A stretch of 64,000 nt of DNA from CALOCN01 sp942491735 (GCA_942491735.1 CALOCN010000008.1:124001-188000); one strand, 5' to 3'. Numbered from the stretch's first letter, positions 18,638 through 28,184 are shown. Made by a program: numbers and translations. Notes: generated by a model from the sequence alone, not told the origin.

Positions 18638-20070
18638 GAAGCACTCTCCGTTGGCAAGTCGATTACGAACACCGCGCCGCCTCCACTGCGGTTCTCGACA
18701 TGAATCGTTCCCCCGTGCGCGTGAATCATCCCTTCCACGATCGCCAACCCCAGCCCCATCCCCTCGCTCGCGGTCGAGAAGTCCGGCTCGAACACCCGGC
18801 GGTGATGCTCGGTGGGCACCCCGGGGCCGCGATCCAGGACCCTCAGGAGGGTGCGCTCGCCGACGCGCTCGGCGCGAACCTCCACCGGGCTGGTGACCCC
18901 GGCATCCGACTGGGCCCGGAGGGCGTTGTTGATCAGGTTGATGAGCACGCGGTGGAGTTGCTCGGGGTCGGCATGGACACGAAGCCCCGGCGGGCAGTGG
19001 AGGGTGAGACGCTCCGCGCCATAGAGCGCCGCCGCGGGTTGCAGGGCCTCGGTCAGATCCAGGTCACGCCGGGAAGGTTCGGGGAGCCTGGCAAACTGTG
19101 AGAACTCCTTGACCAGGGAACGCAGTGACGCGACCTCTTCCTCGATGATGGACGTCCCCTCGACCAGGAGTTCACGATGCGCGTCGTTGGACCCGTCGTA
19201 GGCATCGCGCATCTGTTGCGCGGCGAGCTGGATGGGGGTGAGCGGGTTCTTGATCTCGTGGGCAAGGCGTCGGGCCAGGCCGCGCCACGCGGCCACCTTC
19301 TCCAGCCGCACCAGATCGTCCTGTTGACCGCGCAGGCGCTGCACCATGTGGTTGAACTGCGTGATGAGGGGACCCAGCGTTCCGGATGGGTGGGTGTCCA
19401 CCGCGGTGTCCCAGTCCCCCGCATCCACCCGACGAATCCCGGTGGCCAGGGCCTCCAGGGGACGCGTGACCCGCGAAGCGACCAGCAGACCCAGGGCGAC
19501 CACCAGCAGCAGGATGCCTCCGTACACCGCGAGGAACGTCAAGACCAGGCTGCGCACCACCGGGCCGCGCTCGCGCTTGAGGGTCTCGACCAGCCGGACC
19601 GACTCGGTGAGCTGTTCCGCGCGCTGGACCCACTCGCCCGGGAGGCGATCGACGATCCACACCGGGGCGCCGTCACGCGATGGCATCAATGCCACCAGGG
19701 CCTCCGCCTCACCCAGGGTGACCCGATCGGGTCCGGCGAGGGCGGGCGCGATCGCCTCCCCCGCGCCGGCTCGATCGGCCATGCCCCGCAGGGTCTCCCG
19801 GGTCCGCTCGTCGAGGTTCGCGATTTCGGACGTGGTCAACGTGTCCAGGTCCGCTCCGGCGTGCAGACGCTCGACGAACGCCGCGCGGCGCATCCGCAAC
19901 AGGTCGCGCGTGCTGGCCAGGCCGGCCCGGGCGCTGGCGTCCACCTGCTCGGTAATCCGGCTCTCCAGACTGCGCTGGACAATGGCGTGAACCAACAGGG
20001 CGGCAGGCACCGAGGGCAGCAGGGCCACCAGGAAGAGCACGCCGATCACCTGGAGCCGCAGGCGTCTCAT
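18634..20070 (-). CDS. NtrY-like membrane sensor histidine kinase
   Basis: 478 aa from the ATG at 20070. Two membrane helices (about 7-30 and 170-195) flank a periplasmic sensor. A HAMP domain (SRVTRPLEALATGIRRVDAGDWD) follows. The dimerisation/phospho-acceptor motif is RRLAHEIKNPLTPIQLAAQQM, the form characteristic of NtrY. The ATPase domain has N-box LINLINNALRA, G1 DRGPGVP and G2 GMGLGLAIVEGMI. It starts just before the end of the upstream exported-protein gene and overlaps the regulator gene. It probably senses an envelope signal, given the Omp85 gene in the operon. Confidence 0.92.
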
Positions 20071-20756
20071 GGCGTCTCCTGTGGCATGGGACGGGAAGGT
20101 TGGGCGAGAACCGGCAGGTCTTCCCGCCGCTGCACCGTGGTGGTGAACACCGCGATCCAGTCGTCCTTGTCCGGGTTTCCCATGAAGTAGCGAATGAGGG
20201 AACCGAGGCCAACGGAAACCTCCCGCTTGTTGGGTTCGTCGTAGCTGGTCTCGCCGGTGAACAGCCCGCGGGCGCGCTCGATCTCGGCCGGGGCCAGCGG
20301 ATGCACGGCCAGCTGGACCTGGAGACCGAAAGGACCACTTGCCGGGAGCAGGTCCAGGGGGGCGATGGGAAAGGGCCCCACCGAGTCGAGTTCGCGGTCC
20401 ACGTCCCCCAACGACGGAACCCGTTGATCCCGCAGCGGCATGCGGACCAGGAACGTGTTCTCCCACAGATCGGGTTCCACCCGGACCTGGGCCAGGGATC
20501 CCAGCAACTGTCGGTGCGACGCGTCCAGCAGGGAGAACGAGAAGACCAGCGCCGAGGGCAACCCACTGGCCAGGGTCTCGCGCGAAGGACCGTCGGGAAG
20601 ACCGGTCGTGCGCACCATGCAAACCAGGGTGGAGTCGCGGGCAAAGAGATCCACCCCGGTGATGGCCACTTCATCCGCCGGCGCGGCAGCGGTCGCCAGG
20701 CACAGCACGAGCAGCACCCCCGACCCCAACCCGGCGAGCCTCCCGGTGCGGCGCAT
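20067..20756 (-). CDS. Exported protein resembling DUF4390, in ntrYX-like operon
   Basis: 229 aa from the ATG at 20756, which overlaps the Omp85 stop as TGATG. Signal peptide (LGSGVLLVLCLATAAAPADE), then a beta-rich domain: VAITGVDLFARDSTLVCMVRTTGL, ETLASGLPSALVFSFSLLDASH. A DUF4390 protein is often encoded next to ntrY in other bacteria; the pattern of a beta sandwich with GLPxxLxFxxxL fits loosely, so the family call is tentative. It may belong to the same envelope-sensing unit as the kinase. Confidence 0.6.
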   Translation of the reverse strand: MRRTGRLAGLGSGVLLVLCLATAAAPADEVAITGVDLFARDSTLVCMVRTTGLPDGPSRETLASGLPSALVFSFSLLDASHRQLLGSLAQVRVEPDLWENTFLVRMPLRDQRVPSLGDVDRELDSVGPFPIAPLDLLPASGPFGLQVQLAVHPLAPAEIERARGLFTGETSYDEPNKREVSVGLGSLIRYFMGNPDKDDWIAVFTTTVQRREDLPVLAQPSRPMPQETP

Positions 20757-22141
20757 CAGAACGTCCACCACAGGCTGATGTTGACGTGGAACGACTCGTT
20801 GACCGGCGAGTCGGTGAGGGGAAAGCCCACGTCCACACCCAGCTGCTGGATCCAGGGGATGCCGACCCGCCAGCCGTAGCCGATCCCGGCCGCCACCGAT
20901 CCCTTGTCGTACGGGGCCTCGGCCCAGCCCACCCCGACATCCAGAAAGGCCAACCCGGTGAGCAGGGGTTTCTCCCGCGAGCCGATCCAGCGGGTGCGCA
21001 CCTCCACCGAACCGGTGGCCACCAGCAGGTCGCCGCCGGTCGGCGAGAGACTCTGGCTGGGGAAGCCGCGCACGGTGTAGAGGCCACCCAGGTACGGGCG
21101 TTCATAGAAGGGCGCGCCCTCCGTGACGCCGTCGAGCCGGAAGCGCCCTGCGAGTTGCACGCCGCGCAGGGCCGCGTACTGACGCACATCCAGGCCAACG
21201 CCCAGGAAGGGGGACTCGGAGGAAGCGACTCCCTCCACCTGAAGCCGACTCCATCCGCCGTGCTGCGTGAGGTTGGCGCCGCGACGACGATCCCGGGTCA
21301 GCGAGAGAGCCAGACGGGCCTGTTGCCGGGTGCCGACACCCTCCTGGATCTCCGGTGGAAGCAGGGGGTAGGGAACCACGTCCCCTTCCTCTCGGCCCAG
21401 GATCTCCCGATCCTGGTAGACCACCGCATCGGAGTCCGCGTGGACCGCCTCGAAGACAAGCCGGGTTTCCAGGGTGAACTCGTCGCCCAGCGGAACGCCC
21501 AGCCCCGCGCGCACGCGCCCGCGCTGCACCTTGTGGTTGAGCTCCGTCCCCTCGTAGTAGTAGATACGCGCCAGGTTCTGGAGGTGACCGCCCAGTTCCC
21601 ACCAGGGTCGGTTGTCCCGCGTGACCTGCGAGCGGAAGTTCAGATCCAGGGAGTTCAGGCGATAGCCCAGGCGGTACCCCAGGCTGAGCCCCTCGCCGTG
21701 GCCGGTGAGGTTGTCGAGGTTGAACTCGATGGGGATCAGGTACCAACCGGAGAGGTTCTCGTAGCCCGCGCCAAAGCGAACGTGGGGAGCACCTTCCTCT
21801 ACCGCAATGACCACCACGACCCGGCCGGGAGCGGTGCCGGGGCGGGTGTGCACCTTCGCCGACTTGACCAGGGTGGACCGGTCGAGCGCGTCGGCGGCGG
21901 CGAGGATGCGGGAGGGTTCGGCCTCATCGCCGACCGCGATGGGGATCGCCCGCAGGATGACCTCGGGACGGGTGCGGGTGTTCCCCGTGACCTCGATCCG
22001 CTCAATGACCAAGGCACCACGGGCGGGCTGGACCGAGGCGGAGTCGGCCTGGGCGGAGGCGGCTGCTGCCACGGGCATGCCAAGCAGCCCTGCCAGAAGG
22101 CAGAGAAGCCGGACATGATCGGCAAAGCAACGAACGGGCAA
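20756..22141 (-). CDS. Omp85/BamA-superfamily outer-membrane protein with one POTRA domain
   Basis: 461 aa from a TTG at 22141. Signal peptide (LLCLLAGLLGMPVAAAASAQ), one POTRA repeat (about 43-118; LVIERIEVTGNTRTRPEVILRAI, LVKSAKVHTR), then a barrel of about 340 residues ending NISLWWTF. The barrel carries the superfamily's loop-6 signature VRGF in GLYTVRGFPSQSL. One POTRA and this length are smaller than BamA (five POTRAs) and fit TamA-like or lipid/protein transport members. It heads the operon with the exported protein, NtrY-like kinase and NtrC-like activator. Confidence 0.85.
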   Translation of the reverse strand: MPVRCFADHVRLLCLLAGLLGMPVAAAASAQADSASVQPARGALVIERIEVTGNTRTRPEVILRAIPIAVGDEAEPSRILAAADALDRSTLVKSAKVHTRPGTAPGRVVVVIAVEEGAPHVRFGAGYENLSGWYLIPIEFNLDNLTGHGEGLSLGYRLGYRLNSLDLNFRSQVTRDNRPWWELGGHLQNLARIYYYEGTELNHKVQRGRVRAGLGVPLGDEFTLETRLVFEAVHADSDAVVYQDREILGREEGDVVPYPLLPPEIQEGVGTRQQARLALSLTRDRRRGANLTQHGGWSRLQVEGVASSESPFLGVGLDVRQYAALRGVQLAGRFRLDGVTEGAPFYERPYLGGLYTVRGFPSQSLSPTGGDLLVATGSVEVRTRWIGSREKPLLTGLAFLDVGVGWAEAPYDKGSVAAGIGYGWRVGIPWIQQLGVDVGFPLTDSPVNESFHVNISLWWTF

Positions 22142-22369
22142 TCGAGCCTCGATAGGGTGCGGGTTCTCCCTAGGTCTTCTGCAGGAACCGTTCCACGGGC
22201 TCGTCCTGGGCAGGAATCTCCCTAAGCCATTATTTCATAATCAATTACCGGTGGTCACCCCCTGCGGGCAACCGGGTGGATCGGCAACTACGCCCACCTG
22301 ATGTGTGACTTTTTACCACACTTCGGCCGCGCGGTGAGGGGGTCTCTCGTCCTGGGACTTGCGGACTCC
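22142..22369. other. Gene-free boundary of the accessory patch
   Basis: 228 bp between the Omp85 start and the end of the TPR reading frame. It contains an AT-rich core near 22228-22248 (TATTTCATAATCAATTA), unlike its surroundings, which could hold the promoter of the minus-strand Omp85 operon. No gene, repeat or terminator could be supported. Confidence 0.4.
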
Positions 22370-23464
22370 CTAGTCGGGAAGGAGCTCGCCCATCTCATGG
22401 AGTTGCTCCTCGACCAGGCGGGCGATGAAGCTGTATCTCTGGCTGCGGGCGAGAGACATGGTGTGGTGCAGATACCGGATGCCAAGGTCCCGGAGACCCG
22501 ATGCGATGGTCGCCCGTCCCAGGGCGTAGAGAGCGTTGGACTGCTTGAGACCGAGTCCCAGTTCGTTGGCGATCTTGAGAGCGGCCAGTGCTCGTTCGCG
22601 CGCCGCGTGGGCGTCCCGGGTGTCCAGTGCGAGAAGAGACAACCCCGTAAGCACGTCCGATTCCAGCTTGCGGATACCGAACCGGCGCGCCTCGCGCAGG
22701 GCGGTGTTGAGGGCGTCTGCGGCTTTCCGGCTCTCCCCCGAAATGCGAAGCGCGTTGCCCAGGGAATTCCGGGCGTATGCCACGAGATCGGGGCAGTTCC
22801 CTGCCTCGGCAACAGAGCGGGACGCATGGATGTGCTCGAGAGCCTCCTTGCATCGACCCCGGTAGGTGTTCAGGTCCCCCCGCATGTAGAGGAACATGCT
22901 CTGGGCCCTGGCGTTCTCCAGGCCGCTCCAGGCTTTCAGCGCATCGGAGAATCGTACTTCCGCCACATCCAACTGATCCCGCATGTGGGCGAGGAGCGCC
23001 GAGTACCCCATGATCCGGGCCGCGTAGTCCGCGTCACCGAGGTGGCCATTCAGATGGGCCGTCTCGGTAAGGTGCTGCTCGGCTGCGTCCAGATCGCCCA
23101 ATTCAATGAACGTGTGGGCAAAGTGGAGTTGGGATTGGACATCGTACTGGCCTCCCAATTCCTCGCTGTCAATGATCCGGTTGATCTCGGAACCCTGCTC
23201 CCACACCGAGTAGCAGTCCTGCATGGAACCCTCGGCGCACAGGGTGAGTCCCACATCGTTGTACAGCCATGCGAGTTCGTCCGCGTACAAGGGAGCGTCT
23301 TCTGACTCGATCGAGGCCTGGTCGTGACGTTCCACGTAGGACCATGACTGGGGAAAGACGCGTTTGGCCAGATTGACCAGCCGGATGCCGATTCGCGCGT
23401 ACTCCTCGTAGCTTGTCCACCGAGCCGCGGTATTCGCTTCCATCCGCGAGCGAGCGACCCCCAA
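22370..23464 (-). CDS. TPR segment of the SIR2-STAND protein (separated by a frameshift)
   Basis: 364 aa of helical repeats of TPR type, for example FAHTFIELGDLDAAEQHL, YMRGDLNTYRGRCKEALEHI, ARNSLGNALRISGESRKAADAL and LGRATIASGLRDLGIRYL. The frame is open upstream into GAT GCA CGA AAG (DARKARELCRSALG), which continues the SIR2-STAND protein in the -1 frame at a run of five G (23500-23504). The TTG at 23464 has no ribosome-binding site, so this is most likely the C-terminus of the upstream gene. In STAND proteins such repeats sense the trigger. Confidence 0.75.
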   Translation of the reverse strand: MGVARSRMEANTAARWTSYEEYARIGIRLVNLAKRVFPQSWSYVERHDQASIESEDAPLYADELAWLYNDVGLTLCAEGSMQDCYSVWEQGSEINRIIDSEELGGQYDVQSQLHFAHTFIELGDLDAAEQHLTETAHLNGHLGDADYAARIMGYSALLAHMRDQLDVAEVRFSDALKAWSGLENARAQSMFLYMRGDLNTYRGRCKEALEHIHASRSVAEAGNCPDLVAYARNSLGNALRISGESRKAADALNTALREARRFGIRKLESDVLTGLSLLALDTRDAHAARERALAALKIANELGLGLKQSNALYALGRATIASGLRDLGIRYLHHTMSLARSQRYSFIARLVEEQLHEMGELLPD

Positions 23465-25860
23465 CGCGCTGCGGCAGAGTTCACGCGCCTTTCGTGCATC
23501 CCCCTCTCCACTGCCAGCTCGCCTTCCTGGTAGAGTCGATCAAAGATATCCTTGACGAGCGCGGCACTTTCCTCGGTTCCTGGATAGACCGCCGCCGTGC
23601 CCGAGGTAAACCCCGGTAGCGTGAAGTTGGGCAGCAGATCCGTGTCCACCCTGTGGATCTGGGTGAATACATAGCTGCGCACCGCCGGGTGGATGCTGAA
23701 CACGCGTTCCGGCCCCGACTCAGTGGTACGAATGCGGAAGAGAAGCCGGCTTTCGACCAGTCGTTCGACGAGGGAATCCCGGGAACACCCGCGGCCCCTC
23801 CCGCTGTCCAATGCCTCCAACGCCAATTCGAAACAGACCTGAAGGGTGGACTCGCCGACCGGGCTCATAAAGACCGCCAGTCGCTGCAACAACTCCTCCG
23901 CCATGCCGTCGGTCGCTTCCCTCATTTCCCGCACCACCAAACCGATCATCCGGGACACTCTTGCGTTGGGGCGTGTGTCCGCGAGGCTTCGAACCAGGAA
24001 TCCCGCTTGCTCGTCGAGACGACGCTTCTCCTGGCGGTGCAGGTATCTCCGGGCAAGGCTCAACCCATAGGCATGCCCCCCCAGCAAGGAACAGATGGCG
24101 GACACCAGCAGCCGATCGACGGCATTGAAGGGCTCGGCCTCCGTAATATCTCCGATGCGCATCCTGGGAATGCGGAATCTGGAGACTCCCTCGGTCTCAT
24201 TCCTGTAGGGCCACAGGCGACTGGTCAGGATCACCTTGCTCTTGCTGTCCTTGTGGTTCATCGCAGTGAGCCACTGATCGACTCCTCGACTGTCCGGGGT
24301 GCCCTGACCGGGAACGGTCGTCTCCCGCAGCAACCTCTCGAATCCATCAAAGACCAGCAGGAACTTCCCATGGATGAGACATTCAGTGAATCGCTTGACC
24401 CGCGATCCCTCCCGCTTGCCCTCGGGATCCATGTAACTCAGGACCCGGTCCAGGCCGGTGAGCAGGTCATCCGCGTAGTAGGAACTCCAGAAGAACGTGC
24501 CCTCGTATGAACTGCGCTTCTTCTCCAGGTGCTCCAGTAGCCGCATGGCGTGCCATGATTTTCCGGCACCGCCCAGCCCGACCAGGGTGACCACACGGTT
24601 CCGGTTCAGTTCGTCTTCGATCTTCCGCAGGTTCTTCCTGACGTGCCCTCCCCCCATTTCGCTGAGGCGGCTCATGTCGAGGCTGTAGTGGCGGTACGGA
24701 GCGGGGTGGGTTGGGTTCACCGTCACCTTGCGCAGGAACGGTTTGCGAAGCCAGCCTTCCCGCCATGTCTTCCAATGTCGGCGAATGTCATCCAGGGCAA
24801 GACACAGGTCTTCGCTCCAGTTTGCCGGCGACGGGGATGTGAACGGAATCACGTGGAGGCCGTAGCGTTCGTAGTAGAACTCGTGTTGGTCCCAATCGGC
24901 CCCCTCCCTAGCCTCGGGCAGGAGGGCGAACAGGGGCCTGGAGTCCTTGCGTTCCGGTTCCGCGGCCCCGGTCAATCGCAGGAAACGGAGCAGGTCCTCG
25001 TCGCGGAGTCCGAACCCCACGAAAAGGATCGGGTTGGATCCGAACAGGAGATCGATGGTCTGGCGAAAGGCGGGGCCCTGTCCATCCCGATCCGCGAGGT
25101 ACCAATCCTGGTACTCCCCTTCCGTGGCCACGATGGACTCCGGCCGATCGAAGCGGCCATGACAGTGAAACACCGTGTGCTTGGCCTGCTCCTGACGCGC
25201 CAAGGCAAAGAGCGCCAGTTGATCCTGGAACTGGGCCTCCTGGGTGAAGGACCGCCTTCCTTTCGGGTGAAATCCAGGCTCTCCGTCGACATTGATTCCA
25301 AACTGCTCGAACTCCACCTTCTGCTTTGCGGTGAGAGCCCTTTCGATCTCACAGTCATAGTTGGTCGTCACGAACCGCGTGATGGTGTCCAGCTTCAACA
25401 GATGGTGGAGGGGCTGGTGTGGCGTATCGGGCCCGTTGTGGGGATGGGCGTACCAGTCCTGAAAGTAGGCGTGATAGGGGCTCAAGCCACCTGGCTGGAC
25501 TTGGCCATTTTTCAGCGCCTCCTTGCACAGGCTCATGGCGTAGGCCAGCACACTACCGTCGGGGGTGCCGCCCGAGCCGACACGGGACTGGATCGCGCCG
25601 AGACGCTCGCCAAGGAGTTTGCTCGCCTCGTCTTCGCGCGTCTCCAGGCTATCCAAAGCGTCCTTGATCAACCTCTGGACCATGGCGTTCCAAAGCGGAT
25701 AGCCCAACGCGGCGGAACACCCGGCGCCGACCAGAGCCACCGTGGAGCGGAGATTGAGTGCGCGGGCGAGCATTCTCCGCGTGCGGGCGATCTGCTTTTC
25801 CCGCGTAGCACCTGTTTCACGAGGAAATCGGTGAGCGCCAAGCCCTACGATTTCGCTCAT
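23050..25860 (-). CDS. SIR2-like NADase fused to STAND (NB-ARC-type) NTPase; probable anti-phage effector, frame-shifted
   Basis: From the ATG at 25860, overlapping the stop of the small upstream gene (ATGA). SIR2 domain (about 35-300): GAGCSAALGYPLW (45-57), TTNYD with N167, FHCHG with candidate catalytic H234, and LFVGFGLRDEDL. STAND NTPase (about 405-780): Walker A GLGGAGKS (428-435), Walker B LLVFDGFE (501-508), TSR (546-548). After about residue 785 the frame turns into unrelated sequence (from 23500 down to 23050), while the TPR continuation is in the -1 frame. Combined length about 1,160 aa. SIR2-STAND proteins of Avs-like defence systems degrade NAD+ when the repeats recognise a phage protein; that role is inferred. 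Confidence 0.85.
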   Translation of the reverse strand: MSEIVGLGAHRFPRETGATREKQIARTRRMLARALNLRSTVALVGAGCSAALGYPLWNAMVQRLIKDALDSLETREDEASKLLGERLGAIQSRVGSGGTPDGSVLAYAMSLCKEALKNGQVQPGGLSPYHAYFQDWYAHPHNGPDTPHQPLHHLLKLDTITRFVTTNYDCEIERALTAKQKVEFEQFGINVDGEPGFHPKGRRSFTQEAQFQDQLALFALARQEQAKHTVFHCHGRFDRPESIVATEGEYQDWYLADRDGQGPAFRQTIDLLFGSNPILFVGFGLRDEDLLRFLRLTGAAEPERKDSRPLFALLPEAREGADWDQHEFYYERYGLHVIPFTSPSPANWSEDLCLALDDIRRHWKTWREGWLRKPFLRKVTVNPTHPAPYRHYSLDMSRLSEMGGGHVRKNLRKIEDELNRNRVVTLVGLGGAGKSWHAMRLLEHLEKKRSSYEGTFFWSSYYADDLLTGLDRVLSYMDPEGKREGSRVKRFTECLIHGKFLLVFDGFERLLRETTVPGQGTPDSRGVDQWLTAMNHKDSKSKVILTSRLWPYRNETEGVSRFRIPRMRIGDITEAEPFNAVDRLLVSAICSLLGGHAYGLSLARRYLHRQEKRRLDEQAGFLVRSLADTRPNARVSRMIGLVVREMREATDGMAEELLQRLAVFMSPVGESTLQVCFELALEALDSGRGRGCSRDSLVERLVESRLLFRIRTTESGPERVFSIHPAVRSYVFTQIHRVDTDLLPNFTLPGFTSGTAAVYPGTEESAALVKDIFDRLYQEGELAVERGMHERRVNSAAARWGSLARGWKRIPRLGGQATRSTRESASGWSIWPNASFPSHGPTWNVTTRPRSSQKTLPCTRTNSHGCTTMWDSPCAPRVPCRTATRCGSRVPRSTGSLTARNWEASTMSNPNSTLPTRSLNWAIWTQPSSTLPRRPI

Positions 25861-26303
25861 CTGGGCGGGTTTGAGTCCTTGGTTTGGATGCGGACGGCGA
25901 CGCCCTGAAGCTCTGTCCCCTTGCACCCGAGTCGGACCATGACCATTTCATCCGGAGCATCGATCGCCTCTTGGATTTGTCGATACGTATCCGCTTCATT
26001 TGCAGGCGAGCCTAGAATGCCGCTGGTTAGAGGCCACCACTCCTTGCGATCACCCTTGTCGCCCACAACCTGGACTTTGACCACGATCTTATCCGTGGCC
26101 GTCGGAGGATCAACCACAGCGTCAAGCAACGAGTTGATTGCCGCACTGAGGTTCTCCACGGATTCCTTCGTTGCTTTCTCATCCGAGTTAGCCGTGCTTG
26201 CGGCCGCCAACCGCTCTTTGATCGCCTCTTTGACATTCTTCGTACCAACGGCTTTCGGTTCCAAGCGCACCTTCTCGACTTCCAACCATAGCTCCCGAAT
26301 CAT
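25857..26303 (-). CDS. Small protein of unknown function coupled to the SIR2-STAND gene
   Basis: 148 aa from the ATG at 26303 with GGTGAGG upstream. No signal peptide, membrane segment or cysteine-rich motif. An N-terminal helical, Lys/Glu/Ala-rich region (about 1-65; VKEAIKERLAAASTANSDEKATKESVENLSAAINSLL) precedes a beta-rich half (DKIVVKVQVVGDKGDRKEWWPLT, MVMVRLGCKGTELQGVAVRIQ). I do not recognise a family. The ATGA overlap with the SIR2-STAND gene suggests a fixed stoichiometric or regulatory partner, such as an adaptor, sensor or inhibitor. Base composition is visibly less GC-rich than the core genes around it. Confidence 0.7.
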   Translation of the reverse strand: MIRELWLEVEKVRLEPKAVGTKNVKEAIKERLAAASTANSDEKATKESVENLSAAINSLLDAVVDPPTATDKIVVKVQVVGDKGDRKEWWPLTSGILGSPANEADTYRQIQEAIDAPDEMVMVRLGCKGTELQGVAVRIQTKDSNPPR

Positions 26304-26335
26304 GACAACCTCACCTTCGCATTAGGGTGACTCGA

Positions 26336-27100
26336 CTATCTCTTCCTACCAAACGAATCCAGCGTCTTCCCGAACGTCTCCGATTCCCAGCAGTCCCCGA
26401 ATCGTTCCGTTTCCAGGTTCACTGCGAACTCGGCATCTCCTCCATCAACCGCGCGGGCCAGTTCCAGGAACGACTCGACCGACGTGGCCGAATAGCCCGC
26501 CACTTGATTGGCGAGGGCCCGCGCCTCTTCCAACACCCGATCCTCGGGCACGACCCGGTTCACGAACCCCATCTCCAGAGCTTTCTGCGCGTCGAAACCC
26601 CGGGAGGTCAAGAGCAGATCCAGCGCCCACGCCCGGGGCATCTGCTGGAACAACCGCGTCCCACCTCCCCAACCCGTGATCAGGCCGTTCGCGGCCTGAC
26701 GAAAACTGAACACCGACGTGTTCGCGGCGACGCGGAGATGACACGCGGTCAGGATTTCGCATCCGCCTCCCAACGCACGGCCGTTGACCGCTGCGACCAC
26801 GGGCCGGGTTCCCTCGTACAGTCGGCGAAGACTGCCCTGCATGCGACGGGACATCCCCAGACCTGCCTCGCGACCCTGAAGCGTCCCGAAGTACTTGAGA
26901 TCACCCCCGGCGCTGAACGTCCGGTCGCCCGCTCCGGTGAGGACGATCGCGCGAATCGACGCGTCTCCCTCGATACGGTCCAGAACGTTCTCCAGGCGCT
27001 CCATGACCGCTTCGTCCACCGCGTTGTGAACCTGGGGGCGATTGAGCGTCAGTATACAAATTTCATTGGTTGTTTCTACAAGAATGACTTCGTCTGCCAT
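26336..27100 (-). CDS. Enoyl-CoA hydratase/isomerase family protein
   Basis: 254 aa from the ATG at 27100, after AAGGAAA. A complete single crotonase domain: LTLNRPQVHNAVDEAVMERL, oxyanion-hole region TFSAGGDLKYFG (about 62-73), NGRALGGGCEILTACHLRV and WGGGTRLFQQMPRAWALDLLLTSRGFDAQKALEMGFVNRVVP. The position of the usual catalytic Glu of the second motif is occupied differently (ITGWGGGTRL), so the reaction (hydration, isomerisation or other) cannot be named. Distinct from boxC. It lies 32 bp upstream of the small SIR2-linked gene on the same strand. Confidence 0.85.
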   Translation of the reverse strand: MADEVILVETTNEICILTLNRPQVHNAVDEAVMERLENVLDRIEGDASIRAIVLTGAGDRTFSAGGDLKYFGTLQGREAGLGMSRRMQGSLRRLYEGTRPVVAAVNGRALGGGCEILTACHLRVAANTSVFSFRQAANGLITGWGGGTRLFQQMPRAWALDLLLTSRGFDAQKALEMGFVNRVVPEDRVLEEARALANQVAGYSATSVESFLELARAVDGGDAEFAVNLETERFGDCWESETFGKTLDSFGRKR

Positions 27101-27242
27101 GGGTTTCCTTCCCTGGAGCAGGGCTACGTGGGAATGCCCCCTCCAATGCGTCCACAACCAGGCCCAGTCGGGACTACTATCCATCTCGACCCGATACACA
27201 GTCTAGCAACGACACCGCAAACGTTTAGTGTTCGCTTCGCAC

Positions 27243-28184
27243 CTAACCGGCAAACAGCAACAAATGCAGGCCTCCCCGAATCAGGATCCCCACCACCGCT
27301 CCCAGGAGCGCCGCCCTGATCACCCCGAAATCACGTCCCACTGCCGGAATGAGAACAGCCAACCCCACCGGATCCAGGGGATTGATGGTGAAGCCGGCAA
27401 TCGCATTGAGCGCTTCGGCCCCCAGGGATCCCTCCCGCACCAGGTCGAGGGCGACCCCCATCATGGCAGTGCCGCCGGCCAGATACTTGGTCACCACGGG
27501 TAGGATCGCGACACCAGGAAGACCAACCCGCCCCAACATGGGCGCGAGGCCGGTCTCGACGGTGCGGAGAATGCCCAGCGCCTCGATCGCGTTCACCACC
27601 AGGATTGCCACCAGGATCACCGGAAGCGATCTCATGACCAGCCTGATCGCGTCACGGACCCCAGCCAAGGCGACCTGCCACCACTGGCCTTCGGGGGAAA
27701 CCGGCGCAACTCCTGGCGTACCGCTCACGCCTTCCGCCGGAGGGTCCCCGGCGCCAAGAAGGCGGAACGCAACCACCGAGGCCACCAGCCCACCCAGGAT
27801 CGACGTCAACAGGGCCGCGCCAAGGTTCAAACCGAAAGGGATCAGAGGAAACGTGGCGTTGGCCTGGGACATGGTAAGCACCATGGCCAGGGTGGCGGCA
27901 ATGCGCCGACGGGGGAAACCTGCTTCCCGCATCAGGGTGAGGGTGGCGGGCGGGGCTGCGAATCCGATGAACAGTTGCTGGAAGGCAGCGAACACCGAAT
28001 AGCCCGAGAGCCCGAACACGCGTGCCGGCGAGGAAAGGTGAACCGCGACCCAGTGCAGCACGCCGCGCGACTGGAGCACGCGCATCACGGCCAACATGAC
28101 GGCCATGATCGGCAACAGTACCAGCAGGCCAAGTTCCAGTGCGGAACGCAGGGATTCGACAAAGATCGATAGGACGATTGTCAT
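27243..28184 (-). CDS. Nucleoside-recognition (Gate) domain membrane protein
   Basis: 313 aa, about eight to nine membrane helices. Two Gate-like halves are visible: SLRSALELGLLVLLPIMAVMLAVMRVL with GLSGYSVFAAFQQLFIGFAAPPATL, and GVRDAIRLVMRSLPVILVAILVVNAIEALGIL with LPVVTKYLAGGTAMMGVALDL. Similar proteins (SpmA/YjiH types) are found with and without transporters; the substrate is unknown. Divergent from the 2-hydroxyacid dehydrogenase with about 120 bp between them. Confidence 0.75.
   Translation of the reverse strand: MTIVLSIFVESLRSALELGLLVLLPIMAVMLAVMRVLQSRGVLHWVAVHLSSPARVFGLSGYSVFAAFQQLFIGFAAPPATLTLMREAGFPRRRIAATLAMVLTMSQANATFPLIPFGLNLGAALLTSILGGLVASVVAFRLLGAGDPPAEGVSGTPGVAPVSPEGQWWQVALAGVRDAIRLVMRSLPVILVAILVVNAIEALGILRTVETGLAPMLGRVGLPGVAILPVVTKYLAGGTAMMGVALDLVREGSLGAEALNAIAGFTINPLDPVGLAVLIPAVGRDFGVIRAALLGAVVGILIRGGLHLLLFAG

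Noticed and set aside
22142..27240. Prophage or integrative element
   Set aside because: No integrase, transposase, attachment repeat or tRNA target at either end; only lower GC and a defence-like gene pair.
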